Shown here: piece by piece, positions 24,453-33,936 of the stretch
Numbering within the stretch: the stretch's first letter is position 1
Layout of the letters: every line of letters begins with the position of its first letter
DNA from: CAZNXJ01 sp964577115
GTDB lineage: Bacteria > Planctomycetota > Planctomycetia > Pirellulales > Pirellulaceae
Reading direction: 5' to 3'
Assembly: GCA_964577115.1 (NCBI GenBank)
Contig: CAZNXJ010000036.1
Span: 1-47,753, forward strand
DNA: 47,753 bases
The notes under the pieces: model-generated
What the model saw: the letters and a program-made list of their open reading frames with translations, nothing else
Told to the model about the DNA's origin: nothing
Databases searched by the model: none
Translations under genes and position numbers: made by a program

Positions 24453-27400
24453 CTAGGCTCGTCCCACGCCTCCGCCACCGGGGGTCGCGATCATGATGCG
24501 GTCGCCCGGCGCGACCTTCGTCTGCGCGATGGCGCCGAGCTGCTCGATTTGCCCTTCGGCACGCATCAATGCATTCACACCGAACGCGCCAGGCTGGCCG
24601 CCGTCGAGCCCGAACGGCGGGTAGGGACCGCGGCGCTGCGAGACTACGGCAACGTCGAGTGGTGCGAGGAACGTAATCTCCCGTACGACCCCATCGCCTC
24701 CGCGATATCGGCCCGAGCCGCCCGATCCGCGGCGGATAGCGAATCGTTCGAGGCGTACCGGAAACCGGTGTTCGAACACTTCGGGATCGGTTAGCCGCGT
24801 GTTCGTCATGTGCGTATGAACGGCCGAGGCCCCTGGCCGCTCCGGCGTTGCTCCCTCGCCACCGCAAATTGTTTCGTAATAGCCGAACTCGCGGTTGCCG
24901 AACGACAAGTTATTCATCGTTCCCTGGCTGGCGGCAGCCGCGCCGAGCGCGCCGAGGATCACGTCGACGACACGCTGCGATGTTTCGACATTGCCGCCCG
25001 CGACGGCGGCGCACGTTTCGGGCGTTGCGCCGCGCGGCGGGTTCAGAAGGCACTCGGGCAAGCGAATCTCGATGGGGGCGAGCACACCCTGGTTCAGCGG
25101 AATGTCCTCATCCAGCAGACAACGCAAGCAGTACATGATCGCCGCCGAAACGATCGCTCGGTTGGCGTTCAGGTTCCCGGGCACCACAGGGCCGGTTCCC
25201 TGGAAGTCGAAAACAGCTGAATCGCCGTTGATCGTGATGGCGACGGTGATGGGCGTGCCGTCGTCGAGATAGTCGGTGCGAGCATAGACGCCATCGGGCC
25301 GGCGCGCGAGTGCCGCGCGCATTTTACGCTCGGCTGCTTTCTGAATATGCCCCGTGTAGGCGAGGACCTGTTCCAGGCCAAAGCGGTGAGCGAGCTGTTC
25401 GAGGTCGCGGGCACCCTGCCGATTGGCAGCCACCTGAGCTCGGATATCCGCCAGATTCGTTTCTACACTGCGGGAAGGATACATACCCGAGCTCAGCACG
25501 TGCCGCAGCTCGTCCCAATGTTCGCGGCCATGGCGAACCAGGGCGAAGTTGCTGATCAGCACACCTTCTTCCGACAGATTACGCGACGCAGGGGGCATGG
25601 AACCCGGAACAATACCGCCGATTTCAGCATGATGAGCTCGACTGGCCGTGAACAGCACCGGCCGCTCGCCCGCGCCAGACGATGGAATGAATACCGGCGA
25701 GACGACGGTGACATCGGGAAGGTGCGAGCCGCCCGCATACGGGTCGTTCGTTACGAAGACATCGCCCGGGTACATCTTTGGAAACGCCTTGATGATGGAC
25801 TTAACCGTCTCACTCATCGCCCCTAGATGCACGGGAATATGCGGTGCGTTAGCGACTAGGTCGCCGGCGGCCGTAAAGACGGCACAGCTGAAATCAAGGC
25901 GTTCCTTCACATTGACGCTGGACGACGAGTTCCGCAGCGCGATGCCCATCTGCTCGGCGATCCCTGCGAACGCGTGATGAAAAATTTCGAGCGTTACGGG
26001 ATCGGGCGCTACGTCGGCCGTGGCTGCGGGGCGACTGGCTCGCTGTGCAGCGTGGCGCGTTAGCACGAGTTCCCCGCCCGCGAGCCGCTCGGCGGACCAG
26101 CCCGGCGCAACGGCGATGGTCGAGTTGGGTTCCACGACGAGTAGCGGCCCGTCAATGCGGCTGCCGATGGGGATTGCCGCGAATTCGCGGACGGGAACCT
26201 GCACCCACTGCCCGCCGAAATAGGCAGGCTGATGTTCGACGGCGTCGAACGCCGCAAGGTGCGCCGCAGCCGGGCTGGCCGTGGCCGGCCCATCGTACGC
26301 CTGTGATCGGCTGCGTGCTTCGATGCGCGCCGCGACAACCTCCACCGATCGACCTGCGAGCACGAACCCATACAGCCGCTCATGCTCTCGTACAAACCGG
26401 CTCGCCCAATTCACCTCGCTGCTCGCGTCTTCGCCACCGTCAATTGACAAAAAGGCATCCTGGCCTTGGAAGCGGAGGTCGAGGATGCGGTGGATCGTGA
26501 TCGAAGTGGGCGTGGCGCCTTGGCCGATCAGTTCCTCTTGGGCGGCCATCGCGAGCTGTTCGAAGACGCCGGGAAGTTGTGGTTCCGCATCGGCCAGCGG
26601 CTGGTAGAGTCCCTGTGCGCGGTGGACTGTGACGTCGGCCATCCCGATGCCATAGGCGCTGAGCAGGCTTGCGTCGGGATGGATCAGGATGCGAGACATT
26701 TCGAGTTGTTCGGCGACCGCGCAGGCGTGCTGGGCAGCGGCGCCGCCAAACGCGGCGAGTACATACTGGCGCGGGTCGTAGCCTTTGGCCACCGAAATCG
26801 ATCGGATGGCCTGCGCCATGCTCGTATTGGCGATCTCGAGCAATCCCGCGGCGAGTTGGTCGGGCGTGTAGGCGTGACCGGTGGCGTTGTTAACACGTCG
26901 AGTGAGTTCGGCGAGCTGACGCTCGGCCGCCGAGCGGCGCAGAGGGAAGGGGAAGTGCGCTGTAACCAGCCGGCCGAGCAGCAGGTTCAAATCGGTCACG
27001 GTGAGCGGTCCGCCGCGCCCGTAGCAGGCAGGACCAGGGTCGGCGCCGGCACTGCTCGGGCCCACGACGAGTTTGACGCCGTCAAAGTCGCAGATCGAGC
27101 CGCCGCCGGCGGCCACGGTCTCGATGGCCATCGTTGGCGTGACCAGTCGGACGCCGGCCTTCTTGGTTTCGTACTGTAGCTCGAAGCGACCGTCGTAACG
27201 CGAGACGTCGGTGCTTGTGCCTCCCATGTCGAAACCGATTGCTTGCGCGAAGCCTGCCCGCTCGGCTGCGCGTGCAAAACCCACCACACCTCCCGCAGGA
27301 CCTGACAAGATACTGTCTTTCCCCTGAAAACGGTCGGCGCTCACGAGACCGCCTGCCGAACTGAGCACGCGTAGTTGGGATTGCGGGCCGAGCGATGCGC

Positions 27401-28289
27401 GGATGCGGCCGAGATAGCGCTGAAGTACGGGATTGAGATAGGCGTTCAGCAAGGCCGTATCGCCGCGCGCCACGAGCTTAATGAGCGGTGCGATCTCGCT
27501 CGAGACACTCACTTCGGCAAACCCCATGCTCCGCGCTAGCTCGGCCAACTGCCGTTCGTGCTGGTCGTTGATATAGGCGTGCATGAGGCAGATGGCGAGC
27601 GCTTCGACGCCCTCGCGCTTCAGACGCAGTAGTTCGCCCCGTGCCTGCTCGATGTCGAGCGGATAGAGCACGGACCCGTCGGCCGCGATGCGTTCGTCGA
27701 TTTCGGCACGCGCCGCGTAGAGCGGCACGTCTTTGTGGATGCCCAGTTCAAACAGACGCGGCCGATCCTGATAGCCGATGTCGAGGATGTCGCCGAAGCC
27801 CCGCGTCGTGACCCATGCGGCACGCGCGCCGCTGCGCGTCAGCAGCGCGTTGGTTCCGCGCGTCGTTCCCAGTCGAACACGCACGCCGGGCAGAGGTTCA
27901 TCGCGGCGTAGACCGATGAAGCGGCGGATCGCGAGGATCGGAGCTTCCTCGTCGCCGAATAATTCGCCATCGAGCATGCCGCCCACTGCCGACTCGGCGA
28001 CCAGTGGTGCATCGGTCTGAAGCAGGCCAGCGCGTGGATCCGACGCTACGACGCGCGCTTCAGAAAGCGTCTGGCCCTCGTCGTCGACGCGGCGCAGGGT
28101 GTAGCCTCGCCAGAAATTTGCGGGCTCACCGATGCGGCGCGGGTCGGCGAACGATTGCGTTCCGACGATTTGCGCGCGGAGTTTTGTCACGCCCGAGCTG
28201 AGGAGCTTGGCGCGTTGCAGCTGCCCCTGCGGATCTACGGCAAAGCAATCGGTGAACGTTCCACCGACATCGATCCAGAATTCCCACAC
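24453..28289 (-). CDS. 5-oxoprolinase / hydantoinase A-B fusion
   Basis: ATP-dependent opening of a cyclic amide, classically 5-oxo-L-proline to L-glutamate. The 1278-residue protein joins HyuA (about 1-740) and HyuB (about 760-1278), as in eukaryotic-type OplAH. HyuA part: FWIDVGGTFTDCFAVD (phosphate motif), RLGTTRGTNALLTRSG, GFDMGGTSTDVSRYDG, GPACYGRGGPLTVTDLNLLL, DPRQYVLAAFGGAAAQHACA. HyuB part: DPVTLEIFHHAFAGIAEQMG, NVKERLDFSCAVF, DVFVTNDPYAGGSHLPDV, GGNVETSQRVVDV, MTNTRLTDPEVFEHRFPV and a GGGGVG-type end. The GTG at 28289 is the start (MWEFWIDVGG); the ribosome site is poor. It is 16 bp after the PQQ-propeller gene, so the two are probably cotranscribed. Confidence 0.92.
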   Translation of the reverse strand: MWEFWIDVGGTFTDCFAVDPQGQLQRAKLLSSGVTKLRAQIVGTQSFADPRRIGEPANFWRGYTLRRVDDEGQTLSEARVVASDPRAGLLQTDAPLVAESAVGGMLDGELFGDEEAPILAIRRFIGLRRDEPLPGVRVRLGTTRGTNALLTRSGARAAWVTTRGFGDILDIGYQDRPRLFELGIHKDVPLYAARAEIDERIAADGSVLYPLDIEQARGELLRLKREGVEALAICLMHAYINDQHERQLAELARSMGFAEVSVSSEIAPLIKLVARGDTALLNAYLNPVLQRYLGRIRASLGPQSQLRVLSSAGGLVSADRFQGKDSILSGPAGGVVGFARAAERAGFAQAIGFDMGGTSTDVSRYDGRFELQYETKKAGVRLVTPTMAIETVAAGGGSICDFDGVKLVVGPSSAGADPGPACYGRGGPLTVTDLNLLLGRLVTAHFPFPLRRSAAERQLAELTRRVNNATGHAYTPDQLAAGLLEIANTSMAQAIRSISVAKGYDPRQYVLAAFGGAAAQHACAVAEQLEMSRILIHPDASLLSAYGIGMADVTVHRAQGLYQPLADAEPQLPGVFEQLAMAAQEELIGQGATPTSITIHRILDLRFQGQDAFLSIDGGEDASSEVNWASRFVREHERLYGFVLAGRSVEVVAARIEARSRSQAYDGPATASPAAAHLAAFDAVEHQPAYFGGQWVQVPVREFAAIPIGSRIDGPLLVVEPNSTIAVAPGWSAERLAGGELVLTRHAAQRASRPAATADVAPDPVTLEIFHHAFAGIAEQMGIALRNSSSSVNVKERLDFSCAVFTAAGDLVANAPHIPVHLGAMSETVKSIIKAFPKMYPGDVFVTNDPYAGGSHLPDVTVVSPVFIPSSGAGERPVLFTASRAHHAEIGGIVPGSMPPASRNLSEEGVLISNFALVRHGREHWDELRHVLSSGMYPSRSVETNLADIRAQVAANRQGARDLEQLAHRFGLEQVLAYTGHIQKAAERKMRAALARRPDGVYARTDYLDDGTPITVAITINGDSAVFDFQGTGPVVPGNLNANRAIVSAAIMYCLRCLLDEDIPLNQGVLAPIEIRLPECLLNPPRGATPETCAAVAGGNVETSQRVVDVILGALGAAAASQGTMNNLSFGNREFGYYETICGGEGATPERPGASAVHTHMTNTRLTDPEVFEHRFPVRLERFAIRRGSGGSGRYRGGDGVVREITFLAPLDVAVVSQRRGPYPPFGLDGGQPGAFGVNALMRAEGQIEQLGAIAQTKVAPGDRIMIATPGGGGVGRA

Positions 28290-28305
28290 TGCGGTTACGG
28301 CGACC

Positions 28306-29562
28306 TCACTTGTCGCTGGCTGAAACGCAGATCACATGCGAGTAGGTGCGCAGGTACATCTTGCCGTTGGCCACGGCCGGTGTTGCGCGGCTCGGCTCGC
28401 CCAGCGGCGAGAGCCCAAAGTACTCGAACGATTTATCTGCCGCAAAGCTGGCCAGCTCGCCGTTGTCCGTGATCGCAAAGATTTTGTCACCGGCGCGAAT
28501 TGGTGAACCCGAATACGTTCCGTCGATCCGCTCGGTCCAATACGGTTTGCCGGTAGCGGCGTCGAGACACGACGCGACGCCGATGTCCGCAATGGTGAAG
28601 AGCAGGTCGCCGCGCGTCACCGACGTGGGAACGTACGGTGCCTGACGGCGCACTTCGTAAGCCACTTCAACTTTCTTGCCGGGCCGGATGGCGACGAGAT
28701 AGTTGTTGCGCCCGCCGCCCGAGCCGTTCGAACCGAGAATCAAATCACCGGCGAGCACGGGCGAACTGACGGTGCGCTGCGAGAAGAGATTATTCGACGA
28801 CCAGTTCTCTTTGCCCGTCCTGGGGTCCAGGCTAAAGATGCCCTCCTCGGAGTGGCAGCAGACCAGCTCCGGGCCTCGGGGCCCTTCGTAGATGCAGGGC
28901 ACCGAGTACGTCACGACGGTACTCTTGCGCGGCGAACGCCAGACCTCGTCGCCCGTCTCGCGATCGAACGCCATGACATACGTATCGCCAGCCTGCTCTC
29001 CCGGGTTCAGCATCTTGGCATCCTGCGAGCTGAAAAGAATTACAAGGTTTTCAAAAAGGATGGGTGAGGTGCCAAAGCCATGCTGGCTTTGATAGCGCCC
29101 CAGGTTCAATCGCCAGGCATCGGTTCCATCGTGTTTGAGGGCGAGCAGCGTGATTTCATTGGGCTCGGCCCAGGCTGCATAAACTCGCTCGGCATCGACC
29201 GTGGGCGTCGACGAGGCATAGCTGCTGCGGTCGTGCAGCGCGTGGGGGCGCGAAGGATATTCGCGCACCCAGAGCGTTTCGCCCGTGTCGGCGTTTAGGC
29301 ACACGACGTAGCGCGTCGCGGTGTCCATGTCGGCGCTGAGCACAAACAGTTTGTCACCCCAAACGACGGGCGACGAATGTCCTATCCCGGGCAGTCTGGT
29401 CCGGAACACGAAATCATTTTCGGTGAACCTCGCAGGGAAATTCGTTTCGGAAATACCGGTCCCGTTCGGTCCGTGGAAGCGAGTCCACTCCTGAGCTGCC
29501 AGCGGTGCGGCCGTGGCGACCAGCAACCCGAGCAACCCGGCCAGCATCGTCGAAGTGCGCAT
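28306..29562 (-). CDS. Secreted PQQ-like beta-propeller protein
   Basis: A 418-residue exported protein. A signal peptide (MRTSTMLAGLLGLLVATAAP, cleavage after about LAAQ) leads into an eight-bladed-type propeller: WTRFHGPNGTGISETNFP, VVCLNADTGETLWVREYP, FDRETGDEVWRSPRKSTV, LDPRTGKENWSSNNLFSQ, LDAATGKPYWTERIDGTY. The repeated D-xx-TG-xx-x-W pattern is the PQQ/outer-membrane BamB-like repeat. No catalytic residues for PQQ dehydrogenase chemistry were identified, so a binding or scaffold role is as likely as an enzyme. Such proteins are very numerous in planctomycetes. ATG 29562 has AAGGG ten bases upstream. It precedes the oxoprolinase gene by 16 bp. Confidence 0.88.
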   Translation of the reverse strand: MRTSTMLAGLLGLLVATAAPLAAQEWTRFHGPNGTGISETNFPARFTENDFVFRTRLPGIGHSSPVVWGDKLFVLSADMDTATRYVVCLNADTGETLWVREYPSRPHALHDRSSYASSTPTVDAERVYAAWAEPNEITLLALKHDGTDAWRLNLGRYQSQHGFGTSPILFENLVILFSSQDAKMLNPGEQAGDTYVMAFDRETGDEVWRSPRKSTVVTYSVPCIYEGPRGPELVCCHSEEGIFSLDPRTGKENWSSNNLFSQRTVSSPVLAGDLILGSNGSGGGRNNYLVAIRPGKKVEVAYEVRRQAPYVPTSVTRGDLLFTIADIGVASCLDAATGKPYWTERIDGTYSGSPIRAGDKIFAITDNGELASFAADKSFEYFGLSPLGEPSRATPAVANGKMYLRTYSHVICVSASDK

Positions 29563-29701
29563 GTTCAGTAACCCTTTTGAGCGAGTTCAACAGCGGCGCA
29601 TAGTAACACGCAGATGAGCACGCGTCGACGTGCGCAGCCGGGCCGAGCAAACGAAGTGGGCCACGCGGGCGGGGTGCGAGCAAGAGCGTGGAACGAGGCG
29701 G

Positions 29702-31513
29702 TTACGAGTTCTTCACGCCGTCGATTTTTCGATAGAGCGTCGCGCGACCAATCCCCAGCAGTTTTGCTGCTTCGGGGACGTTGTTGCCGGTCCGCTCGAG
29801 TGCTTCGCGAATCAGTTTGCGTTCCCACACATCGAGTCGCAGCGTATCGAAGTCGTGCTGGTTGGAGTCGCGCAGGCCGAGCTCGTGAGGCTGGATCTCA
29901 TCGCCGTCGGCCATCACCACGACGCTGTCCAGCACGTTGCGCAGTTGGCGCACGTTGCCCGGCCATGGGTATTCCAGCAGCTTTTGCCTCGCCGCGTCGG
30001 ACAATCGCAAGTTGGGCCGGCCGTGCTGGACTTTGAAGTGCCCGAATAAGTGGTCGACCAGCAGCCCGATATCGTCACCCCGTTCGCGCAGCGGCGGAAC
30101 ATAAAGTTCGAAAACACTGAGCCGATAGTAGAGATCTTCGCGGAAGCGGCCCTCGCGAACGAACTCGGCCAAATCCCGATTCGTGGCGGCGATGACGCGC
30201 ACATCGACGCTCACTTCCTTGACTCCACCCACGGGAAGGAAGGGGTGGCCATCGAGGATGCGCAGGAGCTTGGCCTGACCTTCGAGCGTCATTTCACCGA
30301 CTTCGTCGAGGAACAGTGTGCCCGAATCGGCCTGGCCGAACCACCCGATATGGTCCGTTTCGGCGCCGGTGAAGGCGCCTCGTTTGTGCCCGAACAGTTG
30401 GCTCTCCATTAAGTCGCGGGCGATCGCCGCGCAGTTCACGGCCAAGAGCGGGCGATCCGCGCGCGGGCTCGCGCGGTGGATAGCGCGGGCAACGAGCTCC
30501 TTGCCGGAGCCGCTTTCACCGCGAATGAGCACGCAGCCGGCCGCCTGGGCGACGCGCCCGATCCTGTTCTTCAGTTCGCGCATTGGCCGGCTCTCGCCAA
30601 TCAGCTCGTCGAAGCTGCCGAACTTCTCCTTGAGGCGCCGATTGTCTTCGCGGAGCGCCGCCTGCTCGCGAGCGCGGGCGAGCGTCGTCCCTAGGATGCG
30701 CGCGGCCGCGCAGGCCAGTTCAAAATCCGGCGGCTCGAAACGCGTTTGTTCGCGGTAGAGATGGAGCGCTCCCAGCACCTTGTCGCCAAAGACGAGGGGA
30801 ACGCAGATCGCATCGGCATAATGCTGCAGTGTATCCGTGTCGCTGGTGCGGACGGACGAGTCGGCTACCCACACGGCGCGCTGTTTGCGCGAGACGAGCT
30901 CTGTCAGGTAGTCGCTGATGCGGAGGTGTTCAATGCCTTCGGGCGGTAGAACCTGCTTGGGTTTCAGACGCCCGTCGTCGCCTAGCCAGAGGAACGCGAG
31001 GATCGAGACGCGAATGCGCCGCTTGAGCAGCTCGAGGCAGCTTAAGACGGCCTCGTCCGGATCGAGACAAGCGAGTAGCTTCAGGCTCAGATCGAACATG
31101 TCGCGCAGCAGGGGCGTCGAGTATTCCCCTTCGGCCTCGGCCGCGCCGGCGACCGCACTGCTAGCCAGCGAGCGGTCGCGAATGATGGTCTGGGTGAGGC
31201 TGCCATCGTCGGGATGCTCGGAGCTTTCCCGGAACGTGAACTCGGTCGAGCCCAGGCGGAGCACCGAGCCGTCGAGCAGCCGGGCCTCGTCGGCTCGCTG
31301 GCCGTTCACGTACGTCCCGTTGCGGCTGCCAGCATCGCGCAGCCACCAGCCATCCTCGTCGCGAAACAAAACTGCGTGCTCGCGCGAGCACAACGGATCG
31401 GAAAGGACGACGTGACAGTCAATCCCGCGCCCAATCCGATTTTCTTTTTCCGGCGTCAGAAGGAAGGTCGCCCCTGTCCTTACGCCTTTGGTCATAGTCA
31501 GGTAAGCGTACAC
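29702..31513 (-). CDS. FHA-GAF-sigma54 activator with Fis-type HTH
   Basis: A 603-residue transcription activator for sigma54 promoters. FHA domain at about 26-94 (NRIGRG, CSREHAV, GSRNGTYVNG), which binds phosphothreonine peptides; GAF-like sensor at about 146-285 (AICVPLVFGDKVLGALHLYR); AAA+ domain from 303 with Walker A GESGSGKE at 332-339, the sigma54-contacting GAFTGA at 379-384, Walker B GTLFLDE at 398-404 and the arginine finger region RFREDLYYRLSVFEL; Fis-type HTH at 577-597 (VPEAAKLLGIGRATLYRKI). The FHA replaces a response-regulator receiver, suggesting control by a Ser/Thr kinase. Start is the GTG at 31513, which keeps the first FHA strand (YAYLTMTKG); ATG 31495 would lose it. The gene is divergent from prc. 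Confidence 0.93.
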   Translation of the reverse strand: MYAYLTMTKGVRTGATFLLTPEKENRIGRGIDCHVVLSDPLCSREHAVLFRDEDGWWLRDAGSRNGTYVNGQRADEARLLDGSVLRLGSTEFTFRESSEHPDDGSLTQTIIRDRSLASSAVAGAAEAEGEYSTPLLRDMFDLSLKLLACLDPDEAVLSCLELLKRRIRVSILAFLWLGDDGRLKPKQVLPPEGIEHLRISDYLTELVSRKQRAVWVADSSVRTSDTDTLQHYADAICVPLVFGDKVLGALHLYREQTRFEPPDFELACAAARILGTTLARAREQAALREDNRRLKEKFGSFDELIGESRPMRELKNRIGRVAQAAGCVLIRGESGSGKELVARAIHRASPRADRPLLAVNCAAIARDLMESQLFGHKRGAFTGAETDHIGWFGQADSGTLFLDEVGEMTLEGQAKLLRILDGHPFLPVGGVKEVSVDVRVIAATNRDLAEFVREGRFREDLYYRLSVFELYVPPLRERGDDIGLLVDHLFGHFKVQHGRPNLRLSDAARQKLLEYPWPGNVRQLRNVLDSVVVMADGDEIQPHELGLRDSNQHDFDTLRLDVWERKLIREALERTGNNVPEAAKLLGIGRATLYRKIDGVKNS

Positions 31514-31582
31514 CTGGTCGACTCACACGGCCGCGGATCTGCAAACTTCTCACGCCCCGACGTACCCCACTACGTGCCGGAT

Positions 31583-31592
31583 ATCATACCAG
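31583..31592 (-). promoter_or_regulatory. Extended -10 box for the FHA-sigma54 regulator gene
   Basis: On the minus strand TGGTATGAT, i.e. TG plus TATGAT, about 70 bases before the start codon at 31513; no -35 match upstream, as often with extended -10 promoters. Confidence 0.35.
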
Positions 31593-31691
31593 TTCGCGAC
31601 TCATCCGCGCATCCCCATCGGCGTTCCAAACGCCACCCGCCGGCGCCCCAGGACGGGCTGCGCGACGGCTTCTGCCGGGCTAAAAACGATA

Positions 31692-31720
31692 TTGCCCGGG
31701 CCTCGGCTTACGACTAACAT
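31692..31720 (+). promoter_or_regulatory. Sigma70-like promoter for the protease gene
   Basis: TTGCCC (31692-31697), 17-base spacer, TAACAT (31715-31720); start near 31727. Downstream in the leader is a 6-bp perfect hairpin (31761-31766 with 31773-31778, loop TGGGAT) just before the ribosome site. Confidence 0.4.
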
Positions 31721-31798
31721 TCGGGAGATCTCGTTAATCCTGGCAAACTTGCGAAGGTTCGCGGCGTGGGATCGCCGCCACAACCTGAGGTACGAAGC

Positions 31799-33871
31799 AT
31801 GCAGAATGGCCCCACGACCGTTCGTCGCCGACCACTCGGCTGGCTCTCCGGAATCCTTCTCGGCGGTGTGGTGGCTGCCGGATTGTTCACGCAACTTGGC
31901 GCCGAACTGACACCTCCGGGCAGCCGCGAACGCAACGTGGCGCTGGAAGTCGTCAAGTCGCTGAGCCGCCAGCACATCTCGCGCGAGACAATCAATGACC
32001 AGATCGCCGAGCGCGCGTTGAAGCTGTTCCTCAAGAGCTTCGACCCGATGAAGGTTTACTTCACGCAGGCGGACGTCGACGAATTCCGACGCAGCGAGAA
32101 GCAGCTTGACGACATGCTCAAACAGGGCCGCGTGAACTTTGCCTACACGGTCTATGAACGCTTTCTCCAACGCGTCGATGAACGGGTCCGCCTGATCCAC
32201 GAACTGCTCGAGCAACCCGTGGATTTCACGGTCCCCGAAGAAATGGTGACCGACCCTGAGGTCATGCAGTATGCCAAGACGCCGGAAGAGGTGTATGAGC
32301 GCTGGCGGAAGCGGATCAAGTACGACCTCTTGGTACTGAAAGCGGATAAGGTGGACGGCGACGAGGCGCGCGAAAAGCTGCGCCGCCGCTATCAGAACTT
32401 CGCCAAACGCATGCGGCAGATCGACAATGACGAGCTCATGGAGATGTACCTGAACTCGTTCACCGCCAGCCTCGATCCGCATACGTCGTACATGTCGCCG
32501 AGCCAGCTCGAGAACTTCCGCATTCTCATGCGGCTGAACCTGGAAGGCATCGGCGCGAAGCTCCAGATGGATGAGTACGGCACCACGAAGGTCGCCGAAA
32601 TCGTTCCGGGCGGCGCCGCGGACAAGCACGGCAAGCTGAAGGCTGAGGACCGAATCGTCAGCGTCGGACAAGGGCCGGACGGCGAGATGGTCGACGTGGT
32701 GGATATGAAGCTGAACGACGTCGTGAAGCTGATCCGCGGCAAGGCCGGCACCATCGTCCGCCTCGGCGTGAAGCCGGGTGGCGACGGCGAGCTACAGATT
32801 TATGACATCACGCGCGCGACGATCGAGCTGAAGGATAGCGAGGCGCGCGGAAAGATCTTTGAAGAAGGACAGAAGCCGAACGGCGAACCGTACCGGATCG
32901 GGCTCATCAACCTACCGAGCTTCTACATGGATATGGAAGGTGCTCGGCAAAACGTCAACGGCTATAAGAGCACCACGCGCGACGTGCAGAAGATTCTCGA
33001 AAGCTTCAAGCAGAGTGGCGTGGATGCCGTCGTGCTGGACCTGCGCCGGAACGGCGGTGGCAGCCTGACCGAAGCCATCAGCCTGACCGGCCTGTTCATC
33101 GATGAAGGACCGGTTGTCCAGGTGAAGGATTCGAATGGAACGGTCGATCATTACGACGATACGGATAAGGGAATGACGTGGGGAGGGCCGCTGGTCGTAC
33201 TCACCAGTAAGTTCAGCGCGAGTGCCAGCGAGATTCTCGCCGGCGCCATCCAGGACTACCGGCGCGGTCTGGTTGTTGGTGATTACGCCACGCACGGCAA
33301 AGGCACGGTGCAGACCCTCCGCGAGCTCGGCGAACGGTTGTTCCCGATCCCAAATCCGCCGAACCAAGGCGCGATTAAGATTACGGTGCAACAGTTCTTC
33401 CGCCCGAACGGTGAAAGCACGCAGCAGCGGGGTGTTCTGGCCGATATTGAACTGCCGTCGCTCACGACGCACATGCCCATCGGCGAAGCCGATCTCGATT
33501 ATGCCCTGCCGTTCAGCCGTGTGAACGCTCTGCGTTACCCGGTCTACGACATGGTGAATTCGGAAATGCTCAAGACGCTCCGCGAACGCTCGCAAGCGCG
33601 AGTCGCGGCGTCGGAAGAATTCGCCAAGCGGCTCGAGGACATCGAACGCTACAAGGCGCAGCGGGCCAACAAGACCGTTTCGCTGGTCGAATCTGAGTTC
33701 CTCGCGGAACGCGCGAAGCTGGACGAGGTGCTGACCGAGCAGCGCGAGGCGGAGGAGCAATCCGAGCGGGATCATGGCGAGATCAAGCGCGACTACTACC
33801 TCAACGAAGTGCTCGCGATCACGACCGATTACCTCGGCATGCTCGCGCAGCAACCGGTCGCTCGTCGCTGA
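31799..33871 (+). CDS. prc: Tail-specific (C-terminal processing) protease Prc/Tsp
   Basis: Periplasmic serine protease that degrades or trims proteins recognised by their C-termini. The 690-residue protein has one N-terminal anchor helix (13-32), an N-terminal helical domain (TINDQIAERALKLFLKSFDP), SLDPHTSYMSPSQLENF, a PDZ domain at about 245-330 (EGIGAKLQMDEYGTTKVAEI) and the S41 protease core: VVLDLRRNGGGSLTEAISLT, KFSASASEILAGAIQDY with the catalytic serine at 475 and HGKGTVQT with the catalytic lysine at 501. A Tsp-type C-terminal domain (DUF3340-like) follows. Length fits E. coli Tsp (682). Start ATG 31799 has GAGG nine bases upstream, better than the open-frame start at 31766. Confidence 0.93.
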   Translation: MQNGPTTVRRRPLGWLSGILLGGVVAAGLFTQLGAELTPPGSRERNVALEVVKSLSRQHISRETINDQIAERALKLFLKSFDPMKVYFTQADVDEFRRSEKQLDDMLKQGRVNFAYTVYERFLQRVDERVRLIHELLEQPVDFTVPEEMVTDPEVMQYAKTPEEVYERWRKRIKYDLLVLKADKVDGDEAREKLRRRYQNFAKRMRQIDNDELMEMYLNSFTASLDPHTSYMSPSQLENFRILMRLNLEGIGAKLQMDEYGTTKVAEIVPGGAADKHGKLKAEDRIVSVGQGPDGEMVDVVDMKLNDVVKLIRGKAGTIVRLGVKPGGDGELQIYDITRATIELKDSEARGKIFEEGQKPNGEPYRIGLINLPSFYMDMEGARQNVNGYKSTTRDVQKILESFKQSGVDAVVLDLRRNGGGSLTEAISLTGLFIDEGPVVQVKDSNGTVDHYDDTDKGMTWGGPLVVLTSKFSASASEILAGAIQDYRRGLVVGDYATHGKGTVQTLRELGERLFPIPNPPNQGAIKITVQQFFRPNGESTQQRGVLADIELPSLTTHMPIGEADLDYALPFSRVNALRYPVYDMVNSEMLKTLRERSQARVAASEEFAKRLEDIERYKAQRANKTVSLVESEFLAERAKLDEVLTEQREAEEQSERDHGEIKRDYYLNEVLAITTDYLGMLAQQPVARR

Positions 33872-33936
33872 TCTGGTTCGCGTTCGCCGAGCTGGCGATC
33901 GCCGCGGCCGCTATCCGCCGAGCTCCGCTGACGGAT

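Noticed and set aside
31741..31757. Sigma54-like promoter (TGGCA...TTGC) upstream of prc
   Set aside because: Spacing between GG and GC is 7, not 10 bases, so it cannot be a -24/-12 element.
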